This document shows, piece by piece, positions 12,846-24,026 of a DNA stretch of 64,000 nucleotides. The translations under genes were made by a program, and so were the position numbers. Every line of letters starts with the position of its first letter. The first letter of the stretch is position 1. The stretch is from Torymus aiolomorphi (Eukaryota > Arthropoda > Insecta > Hymenoptera > Torymidae). Location of the stretch: contig CM070877.1 in NCBI GenBank assembly GCA_036365515.1, forward strand, positions 6,705,001 to 6,769,000, given 5' to 3'. The notes under the pieces were generated by a model that made no database searches, was not told the DNA's origin, and saw only the letters and a program-made list of their open reading frames with translations.

Positions 12846-13635
12846 GAAACGAGCTGCATTAGCACGAAATTTTTTTGGAACGTAAAACTTTACTTTATAC
12901 TTAATTTACTTCATACTTAATATACCTGTGGATATGTAATAAACTTGCAAGATACATATTGCTCGTTTCCGGGCGAATGGATTATTTTCTTTAATTAAAT
13001 ATTGATACTCGCCCGCAATCGAAAAGTAATAAGATTTATTGGTAAATCTATGAGGGATAATTTTAAAAGTCCAATTAAAAAATGTGTCGGGTTATATTTG
13101 AAGAAAGGTTTCATAAAAAGCAATCAATGGATTCACGATTCCACTGAAATATTGAAGTTTTTTAAATTTAGGTCTCGATAAAAGGCCAATCATCGGTTCA
13201 GATGTTGAATTCGACAGGGAACTCGTATGAGAAAAATATTTGGCAAATTAGTTTCAAATTCTGACCAGAGATAATTTTTTCAATTTCATTTTGTTTTAAA
13301 ATTTTTTTTTCAATTTGATTATCGGGAAATTTTATATTTCATGTGTTTATATTTCTTCTTTAACAGGGATTGCTGTTTAATGTTTTATTTATGATATGGA
13401 TTACATTTCTGTTATTTGACTTTTTAAATTAAATTTTAAAGGCTTCATATAATAAAATCTAGTCTGTGTGTGCGTGTATGTGCGCGGACGTATGCTTTTA
13501 AGATTAGTTTTATTTTTACATCAATTTTTCAGTTTTCGAAAAACAATTTTTCATTTTTTACAGGCTTTAAAGTTGATATTATGTTTATATTAATAATGCA
13601 CTGGATGCAGTATGGAATTATGTACAATTATAAAT
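12846..13635. other. AT-rich spacer, nothing recognised
   Basis: This is AT-rich DNA with no gene, tandem repeat or defined inverted repeat that I can support. Confidence 0.5.
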
Positions 13636-14165
13636 CGGTTTCATTATTTACCTAATAAATAGCTAGTTTCCCCAATAATCGTCAAAAACTAGACACTTGG
13701 CCATTTCTACCCATCGATGAAACGATTTTTCCGATCATATTCGCCATTTAATAGACAGAATAATAGAATTAAGTTTTTACACTAATTTACATTAGTTTAT
13801 TTATGAGTATTTAAAAGATATTAAAGTTGGACAGTTTTTTCAATTAAGAAATAGCTAATAAGGGGCTTGCTATTAGACAGAATCAAACGGAAAAATCATT
13901 ATTTTCGTTTGTATCCCCTGAAACAGTACTATAAACGAATTAAATACCAATAACTTGTGTTTACGTTTTGGTTAGCTATTTTCTTTTAATACTTGCCTTT
14001 AAATTCATGATCAGATTACAGAGAAAATTTAGTACAAATATTTTAAGGTTATTTTCTCCATCAAATAGAGAATATGCTCAGAAAAATCGTTTCATCACTA
14101 CCCAGAAATTAGCTATTTTTACTAGCTATTTATTATTTTTCCTGGCCATTTCCGGAAATTATCAT
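13636..14165. mobile_element. Truncated copy of the CCCTGGT-ended family
   Basis: Words such as CCTAATAAATAGCTAGTTT, GATTTTTCC and CCATTTAATAGA appear in the same order as in the reverse complement of the element at 53080-53686. The terminal CCCTGGT motif is missing at both ends. The right side stops where the Helentron-like element begins at about 14166, which suggests disruption by that insertion. No coding capacity. Confidence 0.55.
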
Positions 14166-14283
14166 TTTGCTTCCTCCTAGAGGAAGCTTTGTGACGGTGA
14201 AAAAAAAGTTTTCAAAATAACATATTAGAAAGATGTTTTGAGTCATTTGGAGTCAAAATATAATATTTTTAAAAATATCCGTA

Positions 14284-14288
<5 letters not shown>

Positions 14289-14334
<46 letters not shown>
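14289..14334. repeat. (GT)n microsatellite inside element A
   Basis: About 23 GT units lie 120 bp from the 5' end. Copy B has a (CA)n tract at the equivalent place on the opposite strand, so the microsatellite is a built-in part of the family. Confidence 0.95.
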
Positions 14335-14337
<3 letters not shown>

Positions 14338-14647
14338 CGCTGTAACTTTTTCAATTTTTAACCAATCATTTTTGGATAGTGCTTAAAATTTTTCTTTTTT
14401 TTCAAGATTTTTGGAAAATAATATTATTATGTAGTTTTTTGGTTAATTTTTTTTATATCGATTTTTCACTTTTTGAGAAATTATTTTTCATTTTTTTTTA
14501 ATGATAAGATTGAGATATTTGAATTGGATAAATACCAGTTCAAAGAGTATAAAAATACCTATATTTTTCAAAAATAATTTTTACATTTTCTGTTACGGTT
14601 CTTTTGTTTTTAACAAAAACGGTGTTTTCTTTTAAAAAAGGTTATAA

Positions 14648-15313
14648 CCCTGGTAAAAATTGAAATAATTTTTGGATAAAGTATGCGTAAAATGCAATTT
14701 TACACATTCTATAATTTTTTTAAATCGTTTTTACGCCCCCTGTATCGAAAAATATCGTTCGATACACGTGCGAAAGATGATTCTACACTCGTGCTAGAAT
14801 CAACACTTTCGCATTTGTATCGAAATATACTATTATAGGCTAGTTTGAACCAAGATGACAAAAAAATGGACTCCAGTTTTCTACCATAAGTGCAACGATT
14901 TTTTCAATGTATTTTCCACATTTATTGGTTTCAAAATGGTGAAAATATTGTACTATCTATTAATTTGGCATTTTAATACTAGTTAAAATAGCTATGGCGA
15001 TGAATGAGAGAGATAGAGTTACGTTGCAAAATAACGATTTTGGTTTATATCTTATAGAATAAAGCTGTAAATAGTACAAAGACCACTAAATTTTGTTTAT
15101 ATCTTGGTAAACTATCTCTTAAGAGTATAAGTTTTGCAATATGTGATTGAATTGTTATGAAATTTTAATGTGAAGATTTTAAGGTTAGGGCCATTCCATA
15201 AAATGGGAGAAGTTGATGGAGAAAAGCGTTGCACTTGTGTCTAATAACTAGCCATTTCCAATGGCCAATTTCTATTTTCTTTCCCATTTTTAATGGCCTA
15301 ATTTCTACCAGGG
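14648..15313. mobile_element. CCCTGGT-ended element nested in element A
   Basis: The left end is CCCTGGTAAAAATTG and the right end reverse-complemented is CCCTGGTAGAAATTAG. Near the right end the words CTAGCCATTT and AATGGCC match the family member at 53080-53686. The length, 666 bp, is close to that copy's 607 bp. Flanks on both sides begin with AA, so the target duplication is at most two bases or has decayed. No coding capacity. Confidence 0.6.
14745..14832. repeat. Hairpin with GTGCGAAAG stem
   Basis: The arms include GATACACGTGCGAAAG on the left and CTTTCGCATTTGTATC on the right, with TGATTCTA/TAGAATCA closing a loop near CACTCGTGC. It lies inside the nested CCCTGGT element. It could fold as RNA or DNA; no function can be assigned. 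Confidence 0.65.
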
Positions 15314-15469
15314 AACTGACAAACTAAATGGTAAAATGTTTTGAAAAAAATCATGATAATAGAGAATATAAATAGTTATATGCTGCACATATTTTAATCC
15401 ATTCTGTCGACTAGTTTTTGAGTAAAAAATTGAAAACCGAAAAAAATGAGTTTTGTATGTCGCACAATA

Positions 15470-15829
15470 ACTGGAGTAAAATTGGCTTAATCGCTTTAAA
15501 ATTGTTTTAAGGGGTAGATTTTGTATAGCTTTCAGCTGAGTTCTTTAGGCAAAATGATTGGTCCATAAATTTCAGAGATATTTGAGGTTAAAATTTTTTT
15601 AACCTTTTTTTTCAAATTGTAATTTCTCGAAAACGGCTCGATGTATCAGCTCCAAATTTATAGATAATGTTGTATGTGATATAGATAATATGTGTGTGCA
15701 TTTTCACAAAAATCGTTCGATTACTTTTTAAGATATTTGATATTTAAAATTTTGTATTTCTAAAAATGACTTTCTTTGTCTCACAATAGCTGGAGTAAAA
15801 TGGTTTTAATTTCTTTGAAATTTGGAGGA
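15470..15829. repeat. Diverged tandem repeat of about 315 bp in element A
   Basis: The phrase CTGGAGTAAAAT opens a unit near 15471 and again near 15790. Each is followed by TTAAT..CTTT(G/A)AAATT, then TTTCAGAGATATTTGAGGTT. A further unit occurs near 17540, beyond the element's 3' end, and two reversed units lie in copy B (near 38330 and 38005). This looks like an internal satellite of the family. Confidence 0.65.
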
Positions 15830-16860
15830 GATATAGTCTGTATATTATTTCTCATATGAGTTTTTGAAGTAAAAGAATGCGTTTCGAAATTCGTTTATGA
15901 ATTTCAGAGATATTTGAGGTTAAAATTATTTTAGCCCTCTTTTCATATCGTAATTTTATGTTGTATATTTGCACTTGTTTTTAATTGAGGTTAATTTACA
16001 GCACGCTTCGCCTAAGCATGAAATTAGCCAGATTCGTTGCACGCCGAAAAATACATTTAACAATACTTTTGGCTGTACTTCGATATTAATCACGTTCACT
16101 CTTTTACAACTGGAAACATGAAATTTATAGACAATTTTGCGTGTGGTATAGGCAATATATGTGTGAAATTTCATTAAGAAATATTATTTATTATACAGAA
16201 TATTGTACCACAATGATTTTGAGGTAATAGGAATGTAGGAAAAGGGTTCTTATAGATGGTGTAGTACACGTGTGTTAGATATAGTCTGTATATTATTTCT
16301 CATATGAGTTTTTGAAGTAAAAGAATTTATTTATTATACAGAATATTGTACCACAATGATTTTGAGGTAATAGGAATGTAGGAAAAGGGTTCTTATAGAT
16401 GGTGTAGTACACGTGTGTTAGATATAGTCTGTATATTATTTCTCATATGAGTTTTTGAAGTAAAAGAATGCGTTTCGAAATTCGTTTATGAATTTCAGAG
16501 ATATTTGAGGTTAAAATTATTTTAGCCCTCTTTTCATATCGTAATTTTATGTTGTATATTTGCACTTGTTTTTAATTGAGGTTAATTTACAGCACGCTTC
16601 GCCTAAGCATGAAATTAGCCAGATTCGTTGCACGCCGAAAAATACATTTAACAATACTTTTGGCTGTACTTCGATATTAATCACGTTCACTCTTTTACAA
16701 CTGGAAACATGAAATTTATAGACAATTTTGCGTGTGGTATAGGCAATATATGTGTGAAATTTCATTAAGAAATATTATTTATTATACAGAATATTGTACC
16801 ACAATGATTTTGAGGTAATAGGAATGTAGGAAAAGGGTTCTTATAGATGGTGTAGTACAC
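15830..16860. repeat. Recent tandem duplication, 448-bp unit with a partial middle copy
   Basis: The unit starts at GATATAGTCTG (15830) and restarts at 16278 and 16421. The first copy is 448 bp, the middle one is cut to 143 bp, and the last runs about 440 bp to 16860. Over the aligned stretches I see essentially no mismatch: the same 72-residue open frame is present identically at 15956-16174 and 16547-16765. That frame resembles no known protein and merely reports the duplication. Near-identity implies a young event, or an assembly artefact. Confidence 0.9.
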
Positions 16861-17124
16861 TTCGGGTAGGTAGGTATTTTACTCATAATGTGAGTGGCAG
16901 CTAATTTTATACATAATTTGAAAATTAAATCACACCTGTTATTTTATTCATATTTTGTACATAATTTCAAAATTAATACTTTTTAAAATTTTAATAAATA
17001 AATGTAATTAGAATTGTGTCAATGTAATAATTTTAAATTTGTGCATTAATAATTAATTAAAGGAATCAGTAAATTAAGTTTGAGGAAGCAACATGCCAAT
17101 GAATTGGCAGCGGTTTTTTATTTA

Positions 17125-17375
17125 CACTGAAAAAGAAATTTTGGAAAAATTACTATACTGTCTGATAAAGCTACCACAAACTGTAAAAATCCTAAAAAGT
17201 TACCATACTTTACAGTAAATTTTACAGTATTTATAGTAAATTTTCCTATCTTTCTAGCAAAATTTCTTATAAAGTACAGTAATATTTTGAGTTTTTAGTT
17301 TATTGTGACTTTCCCAAAACGTATAGTAATTTTTACAAAATTACTCATAATTTTTACTAAACTTTTCTCTCAGTG
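17125..17375. mobile_element. CACTGAGAGAAAA-ended short element (251 bp)
   Basis: The left end is CACTGAAAAAGAAATTTT and the right end reverse-complemented is CACTGAGAGAAAAGTTTA. TA flanks both sides (17123-17124, 17376-17377). The interior is made of variants of TTTACAGTAAATTTTAC and TTACTATAC in both orientations. There is no coding capacity. It begins only 7 bp after the Helentron-like 3' end. Confidence 0.8.
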
Positions 17376-17377
17376 TA

Positions 17378-17760
17378 GAGGTTATATCTCAGGGATGACA
17401 AAAAATATCGTAATGAACATTTTTTTTCTTATGTCTCCATAACTAAGTATACAATTCATCAAAATTTCAATTAGTTGCAATAAATATTTCTAGGGAAAAA
17501 ACAATTATTTTATAAAAAAGCGGTGTTTCTTTGATGTACGTTAGCTGGAGTAAAACGTGATTAATCACTCTGAAATTTTCTGGAAAGTTTTTGTACATCA
17601 TTCGGATGAGTTTGTTGAGCAGAAATATTCATCCATAAATTTCCGAGATATTTATAGTTATTAAGTATATAGGTAGTACAGACAATATGTGTATAACATT
17701 TTAACAGAATTCGACGATTATTTTTTGTCCTTTTTCTCCTATTTCACGTCTTTTAAGGCT
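17378..17760. repeat. Remnant of the ~315-bp repeat outside element A
   Basis: The words GCTGGAGTAAAAC (17539), TTAATCAC, GAAATTTTCTGG and CATAAATTTCCGAGATATTT follow the order of the repeat units in the neighbouring Helentron-like copy. It may be part of an older, partly deleted copy into which the younger elements inserted. Confidence 0.5.
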
Positions 17761-19340
17761 GCCCAGTGTTTTTACTTTTAACTGTGTAGAAAGTAAACGT
17801 ATACAATAATATTTCATTTTTAAAAACGGTGTTTAATTCAATGTGTTCAATAAAAAACACATTATGTAAAAACAAATTCATATAAAAATGTGTGTTAAAT
17901 TAAATTGTATATAATTCTTATATGTATGAAGCGAACCCTACCCTTCACACTGGAGGTTCCAAAAATCGATAAAACATATAAAAACGAGTATGTACACTAA
18001 CTTTTAAAAAAATTTAAAGAAAATCGATTTCCCGCTGAACCCATTCAGAAAACCGCCCAGACACGTTTCATGAAAATCTGAAACCCGGATTTCTGGTGCT
18101 CTCCTTGGAAGTATATGTTTATCACTCGACCTTTTCAAAGAGTTATTACTGCAAAACTGTAACTTTCTTCATTTTTTGGCACCTAAAAATTTATCTGAAA
18201 GGTTAAGCGGAATTCGCTATCCAGAGGTCGTGGCCTCTGATGGTTACTATTTAAAGTATCCCGAATTCGGTACAACTAAAATAGCAACTACTAAATGTAG
18301 ATAGGAATGCGTCTTTAATTGGAGTATAATTGCTAAGGTTGGATGTTGGTTTGTACCAATTCTAATCTCTCTGTATAGTCACGATGGAGTCACCGTATCA
18401 GTGAACCGTACAATAGATTAGGTACATGTAATATCTTGATAATCTTTGTATCCGTATAATACGATTAAAGATAATACCTCTTTAGATGAATTAATATTCC
18501 AGATCTCAAAAACTAACCTTTTTTGCCTTTGAAACGACCATTTGAATATAATTATTAAAAGTGAATTCTTTATCTAGCGTAACACTAATATTTCTTAGGT
18601 AAGTTACTCTACTCAAATTACAGTTACTAATTGTGCAGTTGTAAAAGTTATAAGAAGAGCCTCAATAGAATGAAATAAGATTACATTTAGATTTTGATTG
18701 CAAGAAATGATAAGATCTTTAGAAAACTTTACTAACTAAAAGTCGTTTTGTAAGAAATAATAAACAATAGATAAGTTTAACAAATTAAATAAATCTTCCT
18801 GAGAGCATTAAACACAAAGTAAATTGAGATACTGTATGTACAATAGAAGAACAGTTTATTTCTCTTTAGTGACAAATTGAAACACCGACGTCTTTGTCTT
18901 CTATACAAGAGTTTACACAATGTCTCAAGTGATCCTTAGGTGTAAAAAATGACAATGGATCCTGAAAGGGCGCGAATTCGTGGGGTTCGTCTACACAAAA
19001 AATGATGTCGAGTAAAGCAGTATAGAGAATCCATCACGTGCTTATAAACTACTTTATCACGCCCAAAACGTTATCCATCATTGATTAAATCATTTTCATT
19101 TTAAAACATGATGATATTTACCGTAGATGTGCTCCCTTATTGCATGAATAATTTTGTTGCAATATAAGCTTGTATCGTTAAATTTTTTTATTGATCGATT
19201 ATAATAGCAGGAGGTTTTTAAAAGTCAACACAGATTCCCCAAGAAAGATAACAATTCATGACTAAGGAGAAACATATATATAACGGAAGTTTTTTAATAA
19301 CAAGCCTGAAAGGAATTTGAAATCAATTCAGCAGCTCCTT
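17761..19340. other. AT-rich spacer, no gene recognised
   Basis: No open frame of note and no repeat with clear ends. The text is AT-rich and apparently unique within this window. Confidence 0.5.
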
Positions 19341-22300
19341 GCAGGCGAGCCTCGTGCTTCTAATTAACCGTAACACAATCTCCGCGCAATGAGGCTCAAA
19401 CTCCGGCGGTATATCACGGCTAATGAAAAATCAGCCACTCTCCGGGCGCAACACGCGCGAACCGATGCACGTCCCTCTCATTTAGCAGAAAAGCCCGGCG
19501 CAGGGCCGCCGCGTAAAATCGATTAGCATTTTCCTCGGCCGCGACAAACTTGCCCGTCGAGGAGAGCGAGCTGAAATTAGGACGACGAGCACCGGCCGCG
19601 TCGTAAAACGCACGCGCGGAAGGGAGGGACGCATTCAAGTCGCGTCTATGCTTATGCGCTGCTTTTTTTTTCGGTGCTCCGCTGCGAAAATCCACGTTTA
19701 ATAGCCAGCGCGATTTAATGCGCCCGCTAATTTCTTTGACGACGGCGCGTGCGTGCGTGCGTGCGTGCGTGTCGTCCTTCCCACGCGCGGTGATTAATGC
19801 GCGCGCGTGCTGCAGCTGTAGTGCGCAATTTACCCCGGGCTTTATTGCGCGCGCACGCGGCCGGCCAGCGCGCGTGTAAGCACTTTTTCCCCCCACTGAA
19901 TTTTTCAAGATTAATCCACTTTTTGCCCTTCGTGCCGATTAGCTGAGCCCCCAAAGAGATTTATGTGCCTGCACTCGCCTGCCCCTCCTGATTACGCTCG
20001 CGCTTCGAACTTGTTTTTCCTCAGCTCGAGAACATTGACGAGAGCGCGTGTAAGCGTGGCTATTCAGAATATGAGTTCATTCATCAAAATTAACAGTTTC
20101 AAAATTGTGGAATGCAAAACTCGGAAAAATGTTTTCGACGCATTTAAATATATATATAAATATAAAAAATATAAATAAATAACGTTGCATGTTTTCTTTT
20201 CAACCGACAAACGAATGTACAAATTTTATTCGAATAAACCTGTCGATACATATATTAATTACTTCTGGAATTTCCGTATAGAAAAGAGAATAGATGTTTT
20301 CGACAGGAATCTATCGATAAACTGGCAAACGAGGACAGCCCGCGGCTCAAAAAACGTTGTTCGCTCGTAGTTTCAACTCGAAGTATCAAAAGGGGGATCC
20401 CTCGCTACACTATACCCCCGTCGTTTCAGAAATGAACTGGTTTTTTTCTTCTTCTTCTTCTTCCTCGCTTTTTCCTCCACAAAACCGCGGCCTAATAATT
20501 AATGAACAGAAGAGTCGTCAGCGCGCATCGGAAATGAATGGCTAATACACACTTTGGAAATGAAGCGCGCACCGGCCGAGGAAGAAGCATTTCAAGTGCA
20601 TTCAGCGGAACGCATGTAGCATTGTATGAATGCACGCAGGCGCCCGACGGGACAGAAGCCCGTCATCAATCGCGGCACGGCAACGATGCGGTTCGCTGAA
20701 TTATCCATTTTCTGCCACGCCCCGATTAATTACCGGGACTTTGCCCGTATTTTCTCGACGCCGCAGTTCCCGATAGCAGCCGCGAGGGAGAGCGAGCTGA
20801 GTAACGGAGGGGGAGAGAGAGTAGAGATAAGCGATTTCGCGTTCGCAGATGGCGATGTGCTGCTGCTGCGGCGCCGAACTTTCGGCTGAAATTAGCACGC
20901 GACGACGACGCGGCCGCCACCTTTTCGACGCGCGCACGCTGCGCCGACGACGACACGTGTAAGTGTCGTGCGGTCGCTCATTTTTCATATGCTTCTCGAG
21001 CTTGCGCAGTTCTCATCCGCCACCGGTGGAAGGCCAACTTTCCCGGAATTTCGGAAAATGCCGAGCGTTATGCGCTTTACGTTCGAACTTATTACGTATA
21101 CGAATTCGAATTTGTATATACTTTATTTATCGGCTACTATAAGCATAAAAGCCGATATGTATCCCCGGTTATTGTAGAGAATAAAAGTTTGCGCGTAAAA
21201 GTATTTGGGTTGCCGAAATTTAAAGGGAAAAAAGTTTTATGCGATTCGAGCCCTCGAGATGTTCCGGGCGTCGCGAGCCTTAATCCGTCACCGGGGAGCG
21301 GGGAAGGGACTGGGGAGAAAAGTAACGGCGGTGTGATTACTACGGAGAGAGAGAGCGACTCGGTTTTTACTCGCGGGAAATTCAATGGGCGCGCGCCTGG
21401 CAAGTAGTTCAAGACAGCCTTCAGTCAGCCCGTAAAACGCCACTCGACCTAATTCGCGCTTGTCGTCCTGTCAGACGGCCGGTAGTCCCGCTCTCTCGCC
21501 TCGATGAAATTCGACCGAATGAGAATGAGAGAAGACGCTTTTGGCTGTTTTGTCCCATTCGCTCTACGCCCTCCCACCTGTCCTCAACGAGGACGTCGTT
21601 TTCGACCGGCAGCTGATGGCTTTGCGCTGATCGGGCGACAAATATTTATCTCGCATATCTATCGGTAAATCAATTCCCAGTTGCTTCGTTAAATAGCGAC
21701 AAGTTGGATATTCTTCAGCGCCAAAAATTCGAAATTACTATTTATTCATTGTCAGCTTCAGTATTTTGGAAATGTAATTAACATTCATTAGCATGAAGTT
21801 ATTTCGCCCAAAGTTTATATTTAACGAGAATTCAGCGACGAGAATATTTAAATACATTTCGCGCAGCGGGCGTGAGTGAATTAATAAAAATAACGCTAAC
21901 CGAAATTTATGTAAATAGTGGAAATATGTCACTGTAGGCGAGATAATTAATTAAATAACCTGGAATACATCGTAAAAACGGCGAGAGATGGGGGAGAGCC
22001 GGTATAATTAGCGGAATAAAAAATGGGGAAATCGGACGTCGCGAGAACGGGCGAACCAAATCCTCGGATTTTACCGAATCAATTATCATTAATTAATGCC
22101 AAGTATTAACGCTGGTGGTTGGTGCGTATATACGCGTGTATGTGCGCGCCGGCGGAGAAAGCGAGTATTACGGAAAATATTGAAAAAGTATTAATTAATT
22201 AAGCGTGTCCCCGTTGAAAATTCGCTTGATTTAATCTTCTCTTTAATAATCGGATGAAATAGCGAATTTATACAGCGGCCATAATAATAGAATTTATCCC

Positions 22301-22800
22301 GACTCCGCAGCTTCCCTCGCTCTCACGGTATCATTTCTCGCTAGCACTGCGCGTGCGCAAAACCCCAATAATAATTCGGCGCGGGACGAGGGAGGGCTTG
22401 ATGGGAGAAAGGGCAGCTGCGCGAGGAATATAATAAGGAGAGCAAGTGCCACCGGCCGAATCGATCGCTCGCAAAATGCAGCCGCGCAATCCTCGATAGT
22501 AGGAGGGCAAAAAAAAAGAGAGCGCGCCCTCGGGAATAAAAATATTATTGTCAGCGGGAGAGCGAGGGAGGAAGGGAGTCGTAAGTATCGCGGGGAAGAA
22601 AGGCGGAATGGTTACTGCGGGCTCTCTTACTCGTTCTGTCTAGCTCGCACACTCGGCGCGTTCGGTCATAAAGGGCCATTACTTGGCCAGCCGAACTGAC
22701 CCCCCCCCCCCCCCTCCCTATAGCACACTCGTGCCTCTTTTGTACGTATGTACGTACGAGGCCGGCAGAGTGTTCCACGTCAAATCAGAACGTTTCCAAA
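19341..22800. other. CpG-rich block with short microsatellites
   Basis: It contains (GCGT)6 at 19747-19770, a TTC run at 20448-20463 and a 15-bp C run at 22700-22714. TAATTA-type words are frequent at 21930-22260. Long open frames, such as the 162-residue minus-strand one at 19420-19908, are rich in Ala and Arg and follow from GC content. A regulatory role is possible but unproven. Confidence 0.45.
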
Positions 22801-23656
22801 GTTTATATCGTTGGAACTTTGCGATCCACGAGGATAAAGAGATCCCCTAACGTATTTTTCAGCTACATTATTAGAGATGTTTTTACCATTTAAATTTGAC
22901 TATAATAATCCATTTAATCGTATACTTACTACTTACGCAGTTTTATAGAACACTGGATAATCAGAATTTTCAGTATTATTTTAACGGCGTACAAAAACTC
23001 GCTCACTTCACAAGGAATCGTGAAAAATGTAAAAAGTGTGCAATATTCCATAGGGGTATAATGTCATGAAAATGTAGGTCAAAATTTTTAACATTTTTAC
23101 ATTTATTATGCGAAGGAAAGAAAATCTAGCTCTAGAGTTATCACAAAGAAAAGTAATTTTCGATATTTGCATTTGTAATAAATTTGGCAATCCTTTGTAC
23201 TATTTAGACTATTTTTATTAAACGAAAATGAGTTCCAAATCTGAAAAAACTGGCTGCCTTAGTATATTTTCACAAAGAAAATATCTCAACTGTAGTTTGG
23301 ATAGAAACGTCTTATCCGAATAGAGAGATCAAAAAAAAAGCCTTCGATTTATATGCATTCCAGACCAATGTCACATTTTTTCCGCAGTGATGTGGAAGAA
23401 TTTAAAAGTTAAAACTTGCGAGATTCCAGCGATATCTTTTATGTTTCCTATTGAGATAGAACTTTTTTCCATGGAATATAAATGATCTTCTTATTGACGT
23501 ATTACGCGGTGCATTTTACTATGAAAAAATTTTTGTGCTTATTATACTCGTAAATATACTCTTTACTAGTAAAGTAGACGCGACTTAGAAGCAGGTAACA
23601 GTCTTCTTTGAAGTCAGCGTTTTCTAACTCAAACTTTTACATCAAAATCAATATTC
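22801..23656. other. AT-rich spacer
   Basis: No gene or repeat with defined ends is visible. The stretch ends at the 9-bp target duplication of the fold-back element. Confidence 0.5.
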
Positions 23657-23665
23657 AGAAACGGG

Positions 23666-24017
23666 GGGTGGGTCTAGATATATCGAAAGGCTGATAGTTA
23701 GAAGCCTTATCCTTCAGAAAATTATAAATAGAATAGCAGAAGCCGGCTTATCATACAGGATTTATAACAGAAAGCACGATTAACAGAATGAGGAAATACA
23801 TAAATATATCTACAGAATAAACTAATTTCATACTGCCACAATTCAACTTCATTCTGTAGATATATTTATGTATTTTCGCATTCTGTTAATCGTGCTTTCT
23901 GTTTTAAATCCTGTATGATAAGCCGGCTTCTGTTAATGAGGCGCGCGTGTTCTATTTCTAATTTTCTGAAGGATAAGGCTTCTACCTATCAGCCTTTCGA
24001 TATATCTAGACCCACCC
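23666..24017. mobile_element. Fold-back element with 9-bp target duplication (Mutator-like?)
   Basis: Arms of about 150 bp are inverted copies and leave a loop of about 30 bp. The left arm starts GGGTGGGTCTAGATATATCG and the right arm ends with its complement. AGAAACGGG is present on both sides (23657-23665 and 24018-24026), a perfect 9-bp duplication. The right arm carries an extra GC-rich insert near 23940-23952. A 9-bp duplication with long inverted repeats is typical of Mutator-like elements; the loop has no transposase. Confidence 0.85.
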
Positions 24018-24026
24018 AGAAACGGG

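Larger units (their letters stand above)
14166..17117 (+). mobile_element. Helentron/HINE-like non-autonomous element, copy A
   Basis: The 5' end carries a small hairpin, GCTTCCTC-ctа-GAGGAAGC (14169-14187). It is followed by a GT microsatellite and then repeats of about 315 bp. The 3' end has GAGGAAGC (17082-17089), then the hairpin TGCCAAT/ATTGGCA, then GCGGTTTTT. Copy B at 37467-38974, in the opposite orientation, has the same order of parts and the same ends. Inverted subterminal repeats, a central microsatellite or satellite and a 3' stem-loop are the known architecture of Helentron-associated elements (the DINE-1 type). No Rep/helicase frame is present. Nested elements and a recent tandem duplication explain why A is twice as long as B. 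Confidence 0.65.

Noticed and set aside
15956..16765. Identical 72-residue frames at two places, suggesting a duplicated gene
   Set aside because: The identity covers the whole tandem DNA unit, not just the frame, and the peptide resembles nothing known.
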